Shown here: positions 35,201 to 56,390 of the stretch, in pieces
Position numbering within the stretch: the stretch's first letter is position 1
How the letters are laid out: the number at the start of each line of letters is the position of its first letter
Source of the DNA: Mesocentrotus franciscanus
Lineage: Eukaryota > Echinodermata > Echinoidea > Camarodonta > Strongylocentrotidae
Direction: 5' to 3'
Length of the DNA: 64,000 bases
NCBI GenBank assembly: GCA_037976565.1
Contig: CP137666.1
Span: forward strand, 53,657,271 to 53,721,270
The notes under the pieces: model-generated
Seen by the model: the letters and a program-made list of their open reading frames with translations, nothing else
Databases searched by the model: none
What the model was told of the DNA's origin: nothing
Position numbers and translations under genes: made by a program

Positions 35201-36879
35201 AAACGGTTTAAAAAAAAAAAACTTTTTTAAAATGCCGACAGTAGATTTTCAGATTTTTGGGTCGGTCGCAAAGGGCAATACAACAAGTTTTCATTTTAGG
35301 CCTCATCACTTGCAAGAACCGGATTGCCAGAATCAATGAAAAAAAAGGGAAAAGTTAAAAAGAGATTATGTGTCTCTTTCTGATAATCAATTGTTGTCGT
35401 TTACATGACTGCTAAGTAAGCATGAACATGTATGCTTTTACAAGGAGAACCTAGATAGACTCATGCTCCATCCAAGGTACTATAGCGTTTGTTACATTTA
35501 TCTTTCACTCTATCCCTGTTTCAATCAACCTTAAATTTACCTGAACATATGGATCAGATGTGCGCCCTCTGATGTCCTTTGCACTGAGATCCCTTGCAGA
35601 TACCACTTTGACGAGAAGCATACTCCTTCGTTTATCATATTTCAAGGATAGCTTCACCTCTCCCTTGGCATCTCCCAATGTCTTGGTGACTGCTGGATCC
35701 ATGCGCTTGAAAAGCTGCTTCAGAATAAAGATGCTATCCTGCAAAGATCATTCAAACAAAAAATATCAAATTATCACTTTTATTAGTAGATCCAAATTTG
35801 CTTTTATATACTAGACCTCTAGTCATTTCTAAATATATGACTTTGAGGCAGGGGCAGACTGGGACTGAATATCCACTGTCTGGCCTGCTCTACATATGCT
35901 ATAAAATATGCATTCCAAAATTTCATGATACAGTTATGTGCTTTGCAGAAGATTGTTTTCATATTTTCTTTAAAAATAGATAAATATACTTTTCTGATCA
36001 AATTGACCCGTAGACCATAGCCCTCAATGCAAAAGATTGAGCGGTCCATGTAGACAAATCCCCAAATACCCAAACTCCCCATGGCCAGTCCACCCCCCTC
36101 CCCTTTCAAGGCCAAGGTTAGGATTCTCAAGTAGATCATGATCTATCATCTAGATCAGATCAATCAATAGACAATACCATGTCAATTCATTCTTTTTATC
36201 ATTCTATCACTCAATTTATCCATTCAATTAGATCTTTCAATTTAATTGCTAATTTGATCATTCCATTCATTCAAATTTCAGAATTCAGTCATTGCAGATT
36301 CATTTCACTTTCAGAAATTCAGGCTCATTCAAAAAAAAATTGTTGATAGACTAATTGAGTTTATTCATTTATTCATTTTGATTATTTCATTCTATCATTT
36401 CTTTGTTTGATTTTAATCATGTTGATTATTTAACTGTTCTCATTGATTCAGTACAATTAATGAGATCATTGACATTGCCATTATGATTATGTCAATTGTC
36501 TTTGATTCAATTGAATTCATTGTCACATTAACTGATCAGATTCAGAATCAGATCTGACTGTCAAATTAAGATCTTATTATTAGACTATATCAATATTATT
36601 ATAATCAATCATCAATTGACAATGTCTAGAAAAAGTATAAGAAAGATCTAGAAATTAAATAAATAGGGAACTTCTCACGTTGTACGTTTCAAAGTCATTT
36701 CCCTGACTAGCCATCAATGATGCCGGAGTTTGATGACGTCTTTTCTTCGCAGTTGTCATTGCCCGAGCAAGCTGCATAACTCGCTCATTGTCGGAGCGGA
36801 AATTCTGTTCGACTTGCCCCGGCTCATTCGGTGCAGGTTCTCTTGCAGGGCCGCCGGTTGACGAATTTGCTGCTCCCAT
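29229..36879 (-). CDS. Double C2-domain protein, soluble, probably N-myristoylated
   Basis: Seven coding exons on the minus strand: 36879-36679, 35738-35541, 33749-33495, 32654-32404, 31865-31736, 30640-30512, 29300-29229; phases agree and give 411 aa. The start MGAANSSTGG has Gly2 and Ser6, an N-myristoylation-type signal, and there is no transmembrane segment. Residues ~90-215 form a first C2 domain (GEVKLSLKYD, ARDLSAKDIRGRTSDPYVQ, KKTLNPTFNEIFTFKL, HDPFGKADFIGE). Residues ~220-345 form a second (GELKITLTYQLPDTLKVRV, HPYVKVLIPG, DPVWEETFDFTL). In C2A several Ca-binding Asp are kept, but the first of loop 3 is Ser (LSHDPF). In C2B the DPYVK Asp is replaced (PHPYVK), so C2B is probably Ca-independent. 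A ~65-residue tail (WSQTATVQEFREAMYAH, PGLVFQK) follows. It resembles synaptotagmin/Doc2-type tandem C2 proteins; I cannot name the orthologue. Confidence 0.85.
29907..30464. mobile_element. TTAA-flanked MITE, family B (last intron of the double-C2 gene)
   Basis: Left end AGGGGAAGTCCACC, right end TTGGACTTCTTCT, with TTAA outside each (29903-29906 and 30465-30468). The interior has an inverted pair GGATTTTTTTAATCC and mirrored GATTTTTCTCAAA/TTTGAGAAAAATC segments. 558 bp, non-coding. A 5' fragment with the same start (AGGGCAGTCCAATC) is at about 45677-45790. Confidence 0.82.
30878..31302. mobile_element. MITE with CAGAGATGCCAAC ends, copy 3
   Basis: CAGAGATGCCAACCTCTTGA at the left and GGTTGGCATCTCTG at the right; the interior matches 11406-11724 with an extra ~100 bp. 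The clean 6-bp duplication is not seen, but ATTACC occurs just left and again a few bases right of the element. Located in an intron of the double-C2 gene. Confidence 0.8.
33122..33449. mobile_element. ~325-bp inverted-repeat element in the double-C2 gene
   Basis: CATGGGTGGTATTC at the left is the inverse of GAATACCACCCCATG at the right. The subterminal AACTAAGTTAAG and CTTAACTTAAG also mirror each other. Non-coding MITE, intronic. Confidence 0.7.
34063..35303. mobile_element. 1.24-kb inverted-repeat element with a nested family A MITE
   Basis: The left terminus TAGGCCTAAAA ... ACTTGTTGTATTGCCCTTT mirrors the right terminus AAAGGGCAATACAACAAGTT ... TTTTAGGCCT, a terminal repeat of roughly 35 bp. 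Subterminal GGGTCGGTCG also appears at both ends. The family A MITE at 34243-34765 is inserted inside with its own TTAA sites. No open frame of note. Lies in intron 2 of the double-C2 gene. Confidence 0.75.
34243..34765. mobile_element. TTAA-flanked MITE, family A copy 3 (nested)
   Basis: Ends AGGTACTGTGTCCCATTTGC and AAAAGGGACATAGTATCT with TTAA directly outside both (34239-34242 and 34766-34769). 523 bp, colinear with the reverse complement of 15830-16366. Confidence 0.87.
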
Positions 36880-37059
36880 TATTATCAGACTGAACTTCTG
36901 AAGCACAAGCTAGAAAAGTAAAAATTAAAATTCAGTACTGAAGTATCTTCTTCTCACATTTCTTTCAAGCTCTAACTGATAGATAGAGAGATAGATGATT
37001 TACGAGTTGATGCAAACTATCCTCTTCACAACTTCGAGGCATTGACACTGTCATATCGA

Positions 37060-37095
37060 GTTTCCGCCATCTTGTTTATTGAATGACGTCAATGC
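37060..37095 (-). promoter_or_regulatory. CRE and YY1-type promoter motifs for the double-C2 gene
   Basis: A perfect CRE palindrome TGACGTCA is at 37084-37091, and CAAGATGGCGG on the minus strand (37064-37074) is a classic YY1 core-promoter motif. They lie 185-215 bp upstream of the ATG at 36879. An acceptor-like TTTTCTAG near 36911 suggests a spliced 5' UTR. The ATG inside the YY1 motif opens a 13-codon upstream frame (MAETRYDSVNASK) that ends in TGA. Confidence 0.55.
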
Positions 37096-37783
37096 GTCAT
37101 GGTTTCCAGAGTGGCCTTATCCCCACTGACAAATTTCCATAATAAACGTACCCAAGCTGAATTATATAATTATCTTTATATAACTTGTTTCGTTACTAAT
37201 ATATATATATAGCCATTGAAAAGAAATGTTTAATATGTATGCCACACTGAAGATGCATAATTCGAAAAAATGCCGCAGCTGATTTTTTTTTGAGCTGTGC
37301 ATGGAAACAGTCCCATGCCCATGCTTTAAATTACTCGGTCCACTGAGAGGTTTTTTTTTTGGGGGCAAAGTTTTGCCCCTGTGCCTTGCAAGGCTTGCAT
37401 GGCCTTATAATTGCCAGAAAACATATCAATCTTCATTTCGACATCATCATTTTAGAATGGACCATAGGCATATACACATGCATGCCTGAATGGTTTCCCT
37501 AGATTTACATGACTGTCTTGTGATATATTAATTATTTAGAATTTTTTTTATTACCTGCTAGGTTTCCGTTTGAGTTGGCGTGGCGGGAGTCGATGGAACG
37601 ATGGCAAAGGGGGGGGGAGAACCTAGTTCTGTGCACGTGGGCCGAACCGCGGTCGGAAAATGAATGAAATGCGAATTTATAAGGCTATATTATATAATTA
37701 TATACTGATTTGGGCGAGGGTGCGGATCGTAGTCCAGTTAATATTATAGTCGTCTCTTTTCTCGTCCGTGTTTTTTTTTTCGC

Positions 37784-37785
37784 TT

Positions 37786-37855
<70 letters not shown>
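37784..37855 (+). repeat. Poly-A and (TA)n microsatellite
   Basis: About 17 A followed by about 27 TA dinucleotides, then a purine-rich block. It generates long Tyr/Ile frames that are not genes. Confidence 0.95.
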
Positions 37856-37857
<2 letters not shown>

Positions 37858-38527
37858 CCTCTCGATTGGGAATGCAGGCGCGGATCCAGGGGGCCGAGGG
37901 GGGGCCGAGGGGCCGCCTTGAAAAAAATGAGAGAGAGAGAGAGAGAGAGAGGGGGGAAAAGAAGGGAAAGGGAAAAAGGAGAGAAAGGGAAAGAAAGAAG
38001 AGGAAGAAGAAAAGAAAAGGGGAAAAGAAGCTGAGATCGGGGGTGGGGGCCGAAAGGGCTTTGCCTCCCAGGCTGTTGCCTCCCCAGCAAAAAAAAAAAG
38101 AAGAGAGAATGAAGGAAAGGAAAAAAAGGAGATAAACGGAAGGAAAAAAAGAGGAAGAAGAAAAGAAAAGAAGGGGAATATCAGTTACGATTTTTCCGCC
38201 AACAAGTTGTGGATCGGGGGGCCGAAAGGCCCTTGCCCCTCTCCCCGCCCAAAAAGATGAGAGAAGGAACGGAAAGGAAAGGAAACAAAAAAGAGGAACA
38301 AGAAAAGAAAAGGGTGATAAGCAGGGGCGATCAGTTGCGAATAATCCCGCCAACAACATGTGGATCGGGAGAGTGGAGCAAAAGGCTCTTGCCTGACCAG
38401 GGGCGGATCCAGCCGGCGGCAGGAGGGGGGCCCAATTCGTGAGAAAAAAATATTTAGCGGCGACTCAGCCATCCGGTGAATAAGCGGGGGGGGGGGGGCA
38501 AGAGCACTAATTTTTTTTTTTGTTGCC

Positions 38528-38910
38528 CAATTTTTGTGACTAAATGCCTAAAACCCCTGAGCTTCCGGGGGCTCTGCCCCCTGGATTCCACATAGGGCCC
38601 TAAGGCGGGCGCATGCATGCTCATCTGATGGTAATTTAATGCTTAAACCCCTGAGCTTCTGGGGGCTCCGCCCCCTGGACCCCACGCCAATTAGTGTCCT
38701 GCCAGTGTCACAAAATAAGGTATTTTTATATTAAAATATGCTCATATGACCGTAATTAAATGACTAAAACCCCTGAGCTTCCGGGGGCTCCGCCCCCTCG
38801 ACCCCACCAGCCTATAAGGCGGGCCCCTGAATGCTTCTCTGAATGTTATAAAATGCCTCAAATCCCTGAGTTTCATGGGGCTCAGTCCCCTGGACCCCAC
38901 GCCAATTAGG
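38528..38910. repeat. Second block of the GC-rich ~95-bp repeat
   Basis: Four units of the repeat described at 1255-2150 (near 38549, 38640, 38765 and 38855). They share AAACCCCTGAGCTTC, the GGGGGCTCCGCCCCCTGGA core and the GACCGTAATTAAATG spacer. Confidence 0.75.
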
Positions 38911-40019
38911 CCTGCATGCATGTAAGAGTGGTGGTGATGCGGATTTTTGTCCTGCCCCCCAAACGTTTTTGATCATTACTATTGCTGGTCACCATTACGT
39001 AACAATATTTGGCTCGCATGATTTCAAATTTGGGCCCCCTAATATAAATCCTGGGCCTGGGGGTGGCGACACGTGCCTCGATCGCCTCCAATGTCCTCTT
39101 GGTCAATTGGGCCTGTATTCCATGAGTTGACTGTTTTGCATATTTCTCATGATTAATTCCTGATTGAGAGAGCGGTTTCTCTTATCATGTCATAAACATA
39201 TTTAATTATGTCAACATTATGAAGGCATATAATGTGTCATGACAATAATAGGCACATCACTCACCGAACAAAAAGTTGGCCAATACATTAATTGGTCGCG
39301 ATTTATTGTGATTGGATTTTCACTAACATAAATTCTTTTCTTCTTTAAGATTTTTAAAACTAAAGTCTAACTATACGCACATTACGCAAGCCCAAAGTGC
39401 AGAAAACGGTTTTTAAAATTCTTATTTACAGAAGCATGCACGTACCCCCGCCCAGTCGATTCCCCCTCCCTTTTTTTTTAGAGGGATCTATATAAAGCAT
39501 AATCAATCAATTTTCGGGTATTTTCATTTACTGTTCCCATTTTACATGATTGCACACAAATGGATGAAACAAATAACGGCTACTGTTGGAGGGGGTGGGC
39601 GCACTAATGGGGCTGGCCATTAGCTATACCCGCTAGCCGCTTGGCTGCATGCTGCATGGATGATCGACGCGTTTACAAAACAAATATTGTAAAGGGTATC
39701 TTACAGTTCTCGAAACTTATTATTTCCAAGATAGAATAAATTCAAACCAATTATACAAATACAAAGCAATATCTATAATAGGGCTCTGAGTCAGTGGGCT
39801 CCGGGGTGTGGAATACGGGAATACGTGGAGGGGGAGTGGAATACGTGGAGGGGGAAGATGCCAAGTAAGTAACTACGTAGAGTTGTGGTTTTATTATTAG
39901 TCTTTGACAAGTATATTATTTTGTATCTTGTGATTGTCTACCAATATGCAGCGAATAGAGAGTGAAAATGTGTTAGAATGGAACGTAAAAACTTTTTAAA
40001 TACCGTGACCCTACCACAA

Positions 40020-40155
40020 TTGACTCATATGAATGAGTCGGAAGCTTACAAATTGGTGCATTTTGACTCGATTGTTCTGATTTTGACAGGATGTGACCAT
40101 ACAACGCCTGAAATTGAGGCTCTAAATGCCGACGTGTACGTCGTCACGTGACCCA
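40020..40155 (+). promoter_or_regulatory. SEC61A promoter motifs: AP-1 pair and CACGTG E-box
   Basis: TGACTCATATGAATGAGTC (40021-40039) is a near-palindrome of two opposed AP-1-like half sites. Further down, GACGTGTACG (40131-40140) and GTCACGTGAC (40143-40152) provide ACGTG cores. The second is a full palindromic E-box of the USF/TFEB (CLEAR) type. They lie 130-260 bp before the ATG. ACGTG cores also suit XBP1/ATF6-type regulation of ER genes, which is inference. Confidence 0.45.
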
Positions 40156-40280
40156 GCCTTTTTTAACGTTGGCCAGTGTACTTGTGAGACGGTTCCTGTC
40201 CAAAGACCCATATTTACCAAGATTTTTCTCTTGGTTTCTCCTCCTACAACATCTGATAACTTCCAGAAAAAGAAGCAATC

Positions 40281-49647
<9,367 letters not shown>

Positions 49648-52600
49648 CACTAGTCGCCTTAGCTAGAATAACTAATTATCAAACTAGGATAGGTATTTTA
49701 TTAGAAGTGATTAGGATCGCATGAACTGAATCCATAGGTGCGTCTTGTCACTCTAAAAGCCAAGATAACGGCACTGGTACGCCACTATGCATCTTATAAA
49801 TGAGCCTGTGTTTGTGTCTTCGCTGCATCTCACAGTCATAAAAATAACACATCAATTTATGTTTAGCATATTACTTATTTTGAGAAAGGGAGGGGGGGAA
49901 TTAAAATATCTCACATGGCCTTTCTAGCCTTTATTTTGCATGATAGCTTCATTTTTTACACTGTAAAGAATCGTAGCATTAGCAATTAAGCAGACAAGGT
50001 GTTTTCAGACTCATTAGATTAGTTCTTGTCACAGAGCTATACTGTAAATAACAAATATCTGGCATAGTGCTTGTTACTGCATTCAAATTATTTTCATTTC
50101 TAAATGTACTTTCTCATTTCTTCCTTTTTACCTTTACATTTTGGAATTTATTGAAACAAATACTAATTGCTCTAAAATGCAATTCAGATTTAAAGAAATA
50201 ATTCCTTGAATCTGAATTGCCAATGTAAGGATCTCATGTCATGCCATCTTTGCATGTTGGTTATCATCAGGGAAACCTTAGACTGTATGAATTGACGTCA
50301 TAGATTTATATGATTACGTGAACAGGTGATGAAGAGAATTGTGGTCTAGATTGTGCTATATGTCGCAGGAGTACGGCAGGAATTCTTTTCATCTCCGTTT
50401 CAAAAAAAATGTGTGCATGTAAATTATGTATGATTATGTGGCTGTATTGCCTCATGTAAGTTTGTAATGTAATTGACTGTGGATTGGTCAATTCAAGTTT
50501 TAATGTAGCAATGCTCGGCATGAAAGCTGTAAATTATCAATGTTTAGGCTTAATTTTTCACTCCAATCAAAATAATTGTGCAGCAAGTATGTTATTCAAT
50601 ATTTTTGTTTCATTCCAAGAAAATTTTTAGTGATAGTTGACTAGTCATAGAACCTTCAGTGTGTGTAATGTCATCTGTACGGGGAATGTGGGAATTTTTA
50701 TCATAGAGCGTAAATATTATTAACAAGTGTTCTTAAAGCTTGTAGAACCCTGCCAATTTGAGTTCAAAAATTTGCCCAAGTCTGAGAGTAGTAGACACAA
50801 CATCTTGCTATGTATATAAATTCTCGACCATTTTGTTTTATTTAATACATTGGTCACAATGCAAATGCCACTTGATCCCAATCTATTTCTTTTTTCTTTA
50901 CGTTCATGCTGTTCTTTGTAAGTTAATATGTTAACATTTCTTTGCCATCTATTTCAGACAACTACCATTTTTGTCAGAGGTATATTTGTGTCTGAAGTAG
51001 TGACAAGTATTATTTGAAAGATTAAATTAAAATCTTTGGACAGTTAAACATTTTGTGAATGATTTTTGTGTATGTGTCTTTTTGTTTATTAGTACCAACT
51101 GCCAATACACTACCCTTGTATATCCTTTATAGAAAAATACAGTACATGTACATGTAGAAACAATGGAGTTTATGAACATTTGAGTCAAATAGATATCTTG
51201 CAAAAGGCAGCTGCTTCCTTATGCTGTAAAGATAATTTTGATTATCATTGCAGACTATTTGAAGAAACCCAGGCTCATTTAGATTCGACGCTGTAAACTG
51301 CCGCATTCATTTTACGTGTAGAGGAATGGCAACTGCATGGAGCAAAGGTCGTCTGAGCTATGACAAATGCTAAGAGTCTCCGACGACAATACTTGGGCTT
51401 TATTTTATCAAAGATGTAGGAAGTGTGGATTCACTTGAAGTATAGAGGTTGATGGGTTCATTTGGTGAAGGATATTGACCACAGAGCAATTACATTTTGT
51501 GGTATAAAGCATGCTTGGCAGTCCGATCACAAGGTCTAGCATTTTAGGATCAGTCATAATTTTTATTTGGTTTCGGTGAACAAATTTCAAGGCTTTTGTT
51601 TCATCAAGTAACCCATCTCCGTACAAAATAAATACTCTTTTTATCACTTCCATGACTCAAAACTGCATTTCTCTTTTTGACTACAAAATGGCAAATGAAT
51701 GGAACAAAGGTCGTCTGAGTGTCTGAAGTTTGACAAATGCTCATCAAGGATGTTGTTGCTGTAAATTATATTTTGGGCGTTGAGTTTTTTTGACAATTTA
51801 TGATAGGTCTGATTCAGTAACAAAATCAGTCTGAGGTTGTAGAAACTTAGTAAATTAGTTGCTAGATTCAAGTATGTACATGTCTGCCATATGAACACCC
51901 TTTATGCTTGTTAGTGTTATATATAGTTACATTCAGTGCCCCTCCCATTGGCATGATTAATCAAATTAGAAAATTTATTGATAATTGAAATACACATGTT
52001 TATCACACATAAAGCCCTGCTTTGTAAATAAAAATCATTTATTTTTAAATATTCTGATACATTACAATTATGTTTCATATCAATGACCTAACAAAGAAAT
52101 ACATAGATGCTTTCGTAAAAGACATTTTAGATTTAGAATGCCAAAATTGCATTGGTCCAACAAAAGTATCAATTTTTTGAAGGAACAACAGCTCCACATA
52201 TCACTCACAAGTTTTCAAAAAAAGTAGACTGGTAATTCAGGAATGTCCTGATCATATGAAGCAACATTTAGACTTCAAGACAACCATTTAGTTTCAATAA
52301 GAAAGATTGTTTCTCCATGCCTAAATGTTACATGATAAATCAGAAAACAAAAATGGTACTAATAGTTAACGGTGGGTTCCTCCTGCATAATTTTCAAGCA
52401 AATTATTCATACATCACATTTTCATGAAAAATATTGAATAAGTAAGAGGACTTTTCCTTAGGTACACTGTCAAATAATTCTTTTGAATTGTGGACAATGT
52501 AAATACATGTGCAAGATTAAAAATAATTTAGTGAGATATATAGGAAAACATTCTCTGAAATCTGATTTGGATTTAGTTCTGGGTTTACTTGACACACTGT

Positions 52601-53878
52601 GTTAAAACATGCCACAATTACCAACAAATACCATTTAAGAGGGAAAAAGGTCATCTGCCTCTCTCTTGATAATCAACTCTTTTGTCAAAGCCACCAAAAT
52701 TGTTAAAACTATCCTTAAAACATATTTCAAATGAAATTCCAGAATTTTATGCCAGCTGTTTATGTCTGTGGGTTCCATGTTGGTTCAACATATATTTTTA
52801 GGCATATAGTTCCAACACAATTCCTCGTGTTTTGAATATTTGCATTGTTAGCAGTTCAGTATGATACAAAAAGTGAATGGCTCATGCAATGAGGAAAAAT
52901 TAGTTGTTTTATATCTCTACAGGATATACCAGTGCCATGTTCCATAAGACTTTTGTCAATAATAGATGTCCCTTACCAAATGCAATGCTTTTAACAGTTA
53001 CTGAAATTTGTTATTGTATCAAGTTTTTATGAAATGGGCCCAGGCTTCTATGGGGCTTTTTCCATGTGATATTACTTAAATAAATGATTATTTATATTTT
53101 ACTGTTATAGCATTGCACTAAAATTTCCTTGTTAATATAAATCAGCAGCAGAATATGTTCTGTGTAATAAGAATAACTCTGGCAGCATTTACTAGACATG
53201 CCTATAGTTGAATTCAACAATTCATCAGTAACAAAAAGAGCATTTATCTCCATAACACACACAAGTATTCAAAATATCTTTTTTTTAAAGGAATATAAAA
53301 ACTTAAAGCATGGGGAATTACATTAGTTATATTACAATGACAAAATAATTATCTTTTCCACATCTTCCATAATCCTTCAAATATTCACACATTCCACAAA
53401 AATGTTAGAAAGTTTTGATAGGGATTTTGGTACGTGCCTCATCCAAATAACTTTGTATATTAACTAATAAAATTTATATTTCTATATATATATATATTAC
53501 TCTCTCATGTGATACCAAAATACACATACAGGAAACAACAGAACACATAGAAGAATTCAGTTGAGAAACGAGAAAGGAACAATTCAATTCTAAATAGATA
53601 TTTACACAAAGATATGAAATTCTTAAACTATAAAATGACTCATAACACTTTTTCAAGATAATTTTCACATATATCCCACATTCCCATATTTCAGAAAAAC
53701 TGGACAATGCTATGTCCTTATTCCAAATGATTTGCCATGTCACTAAAAAATAATTAATCTCTGTGCAAAAGAAAAAAATTAAGTAGATAATTTTCCTGAT
53801 GGAAATGTTATACTGAGAGAAAATAAATGCATTTGAGTTTGTAATGTAACACACACAGGCCATACCTATAACATTAGA

Positions 53879-54130
53879 GGTGTTGTGGTCTAGTGGATAT
53901 GGCACCGGACTGTGGATTACATGGTTAGCGGGTCGAGTCCCTCCGCGGCACTTATGTCCTTTGGCAAGATATCAATCTACATTTGCCACTCTCCACCCAG
54001 GTGAAGTAAATGGGTACCCAGTAGGAAGAAATTCCTTGAATGCTTTAGTGCCTTATCATGACTGCTCACCTACAGCCCGGGTAATAATGTGATACTGTGT
54101 ATTAAGCGCAGCAGAGTATATTCATATACT
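53879..54130 (+). mobile_element. tRNA-derived SINE, copy 2
   Basis: tRNA-like head with A box TGGTCTAGTGG (53886-53896) and B box GGTCGAGTCCC (53931-53941). The body contains GTCCTTTGGCAAGATATCAATC, related to GCCCTTTGGTAAGGCATCAATC in the SINE at 13256, and AAATGGGTACC. No intact tRNA fold. Confidence 0.75.
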
Positions 54131-54809
54131 AGCTGTGCTTCATAAATAAACATATCATTTATTATCATATAACACATTAATATATAGATGCTTACATGGA
54201 AAGGAATATGATCTTTGTGTGTTCTATGTATAAAGGTATTACATGTATGTTGAAAAATCAGTCCAAAAAAATCAAGGAAAGCAAGATCATATATGGACAA
54301 ATAAAATATTGTATGAAATTTCTTTAAAACTGATCATCTCAATACACTGAGTTACAAAGAAAGTCATATCTTAACTTGAAAACCATGTCAATTTTCTATT
54401 TTACAATACTAAATATTGATATTCCATAAATCTTTCAGGTGTGTTTTCCATTACTTTTTCAATCAATTCGATTATTCTCATGCCCATGTAAACAGGTTAA
54501 ATAATATAATGAAGCCATACTTCTCAGCTCGATTAAATTTCTGAAAATGATTGTACTCATCCAGAAATGGCAAGATTTAATTTTTCAGGTGTGAAGCATG
54601 GATTTTAGGTGGTAGACGTAACTAAAAAAAATTACCAAAAAATATAAAAAGAAATATTTCTTGGTAAAAAAACTTAACTGCACCACACAAATTACATATT
54701 GACTGTTGTGAGCCAGCAGGACAGTAATTCATATTTTACACGGAGTTAACGCCCTTCTGGCTCCAAACAGACAATATTGTCCCCTCTTAGTCATGTCATG
54801 TTAATTGTG

Positions 54810-55016
54810 GAGGTGCTGTGGTATTTATACTTGTGTTGCTTTACTTTACCTTAATTCAAGCAGTTGGTGGTTCAATCCAAGCCTAGCACTTCCAATTTGG
54901 CAAGGCATTTGCCACTTTTACCCTGTTGTAAATGGGTACCTGATATACTTATTCATCAACCAGGGTAATACATGTACTAATAATAAAGTGCATGGAGCAT
55001 TACCATGTGACAAAAA
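54810..55016 (+). mobile_element. tRNA-derived SINE, copy 3 (diverged)
   Basis: Begins GGAGGTGCTGTGG and shares GGCAAGGCATTTGCCACTTTTACCC and AAATGGGTACCTGATA with the neighbouring SINE. The B box is decayed (TGGTTCAATCC). Confidence 0.6.
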
Positions 55017-56029
55017 TGAGAGCTACGGTATATAGGTAGCCACGTAGTATCATTTTGAGGTGTTTGAACTGTAGATAATATGCTACACTGACCAATCGAT
55101 CTGGAAATACCCAATTATGGAGAGAGTAAGAATTTTTATTAAGTGCATGCTTAAAAATCCGCTGCTTGAATGATATACATTCAGAAATCTTGCTGCTTGA
55201 ATAATATACATCCGGGAATATTTTCAAAAAGAACCATCATCACTTTTGTTAAGCACCACAAGAAGTGAATTTTTAAAGCAAAACTTGCATAACTATCAAG
55301 GCCTTTGAAAGATGGGAAATCAATATCAAAATCAACTCAACTATTTCAATTTGGGTAGTTTCAGAGAGAGAATGAGAGAATGTGACCAACACAAATGAAA
55401 AACTGTAAAAATACTAAAATAATCCAAGTTAATATTATACGAGTCTTGCCATGAACCATGACTACAGCACTATTCAAAGCATAAAAAACTTTGCACTACA
55501 CAATCGGATAGTATTGGAATACTGCCATTAGTACATGAAGACATGTAATCAACAGGGAATGGTCTATATATTTCTAGAATTAAAAAAAAAAGTTTCAACT
55601 TCCATTAACTTCCCCATATCTTCCAAAGAACCTCCTTCATTAATCAAATCTTTACAATCAACAGTCTATATTGTAGCAAGAAAGCAGAGTTTAAACATTG
55701 ATCGTAAGTAGAGTTATTATTATGATACAGGGCCTTGGACACAAGCTGATGCGAGGCACTGGTCCCACTGCAGTGCCATGATTGGAATGAAGCAAAGATC
55801 ACAGAAGACTGGTCACACCTCTCCCATACGATGCCTGACTTTGTAGCTTGCCGCAATGATGAAGATCGTCTAAGCATAAATCATCCTTTGTGATGGTTCC
55901 AGGCATACATGGATTACGATATTGCAGCTACCACAATCAAACTACACTCTGTTATCACTCTCTTGGTGCTGGAAATGGAGCGGTCTGTCCTGCGTATACA
56001 GCCCTGGCATTAACCCAAGCTTCTTATGC

Positions 56030-56390
56030 TTGAGGAGTTACAACCACACGTGAAATTGGGTCATCTGTAAAAGGCCATGTGCAATATATACTGTCTTCCA
56101 CCTCAACAGGTACCTCTCACATTTTGAAGACTTACAGTCATGTGTGAAAGACCATGTGCTACTATCTTTCACCTCAACCAACACCTCTCACTTGTGAAGA
56201 CTTACTATATGTGAAAGGCCATGTGCTATATGCTAACAGGCACCTCTCACATGTGAAGACTTAGCAAAGTCATATGTGAAAGGCCATGTGCTATACATGC
56301 CATCCCCACTCTCAACAGGCACCTTGCAAACGTGAAGACTTACAACCTCACAAAAAAATGCAGTCATATGTTAAAGGCCATGTGCTATGC
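56030..56390. repeat. Minisatellite abutting the MTMR14 stop codon
   Basis: About five units of 66-94 bp, each with (A)AAGGCCATGTGCTAT (near 56070, 56144, 56214, 56280 and 56374) and ACCTCTCACATGTGAAGACTTA. In gene orientation the first unit begins at the stop codon itself: GCA TAG, then CACATGGCCTTT. Confidence 0.85.

Larger units (their letters stand above)
37096..40280. other. Repeat mosaic between the double-C2 gene and SEC61A
   Basis: No gene is supportable. It holds poly-A plus a TA microsatellite (37784-37855), a GA/GGAAA purine-rich block (37929-38330), hAT-like MITE ends near 37876 and 38398, and a second block of the GC-rich CCTGAGCTTCCGGGGGCT repeat (38528-38910). The rest is low-copy sequence leading into the SEC61A promoter. 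Long frames across the GA and TA blocks are repeat artefacts. Confidence 0.65.
49648..56384. other. 3' untranslated/intergenic region between SEC61A and MTMR14
   Basis: The two genes converge here. Expected contents are the SEC61A 3' UTR (a polyadenylation signal AATAAA lies near 52026; nearer AT-rich candidates exist) and the MTMR14 3' UTR. Two tRNA-type SINEs are at 53879-54130 and 54810-55016. A ~50-bp duplicated segment (GAGCAAAGGTCGTCTGAG) occurs near 51335 and 51695. A short tandem duplication (GCTGCTTGAAT.ATATACAT) is at 55160-55212. A minisatellite abuts the MTMR14 stop codon. No other gene is seen. Confidence 0.6.

Noticed and set aside
37698..38472. Large frames rich in Ile-Tyr or Arg-Glu
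   Set aside because: Translation of TA and GA microsatellites plus poly-A; no conserved domain and no splice context.
53881..53945. Functional tRNA gene
   Set aside because: Same reasons: boxes present, but no cloverleaf and a SINE body follows.
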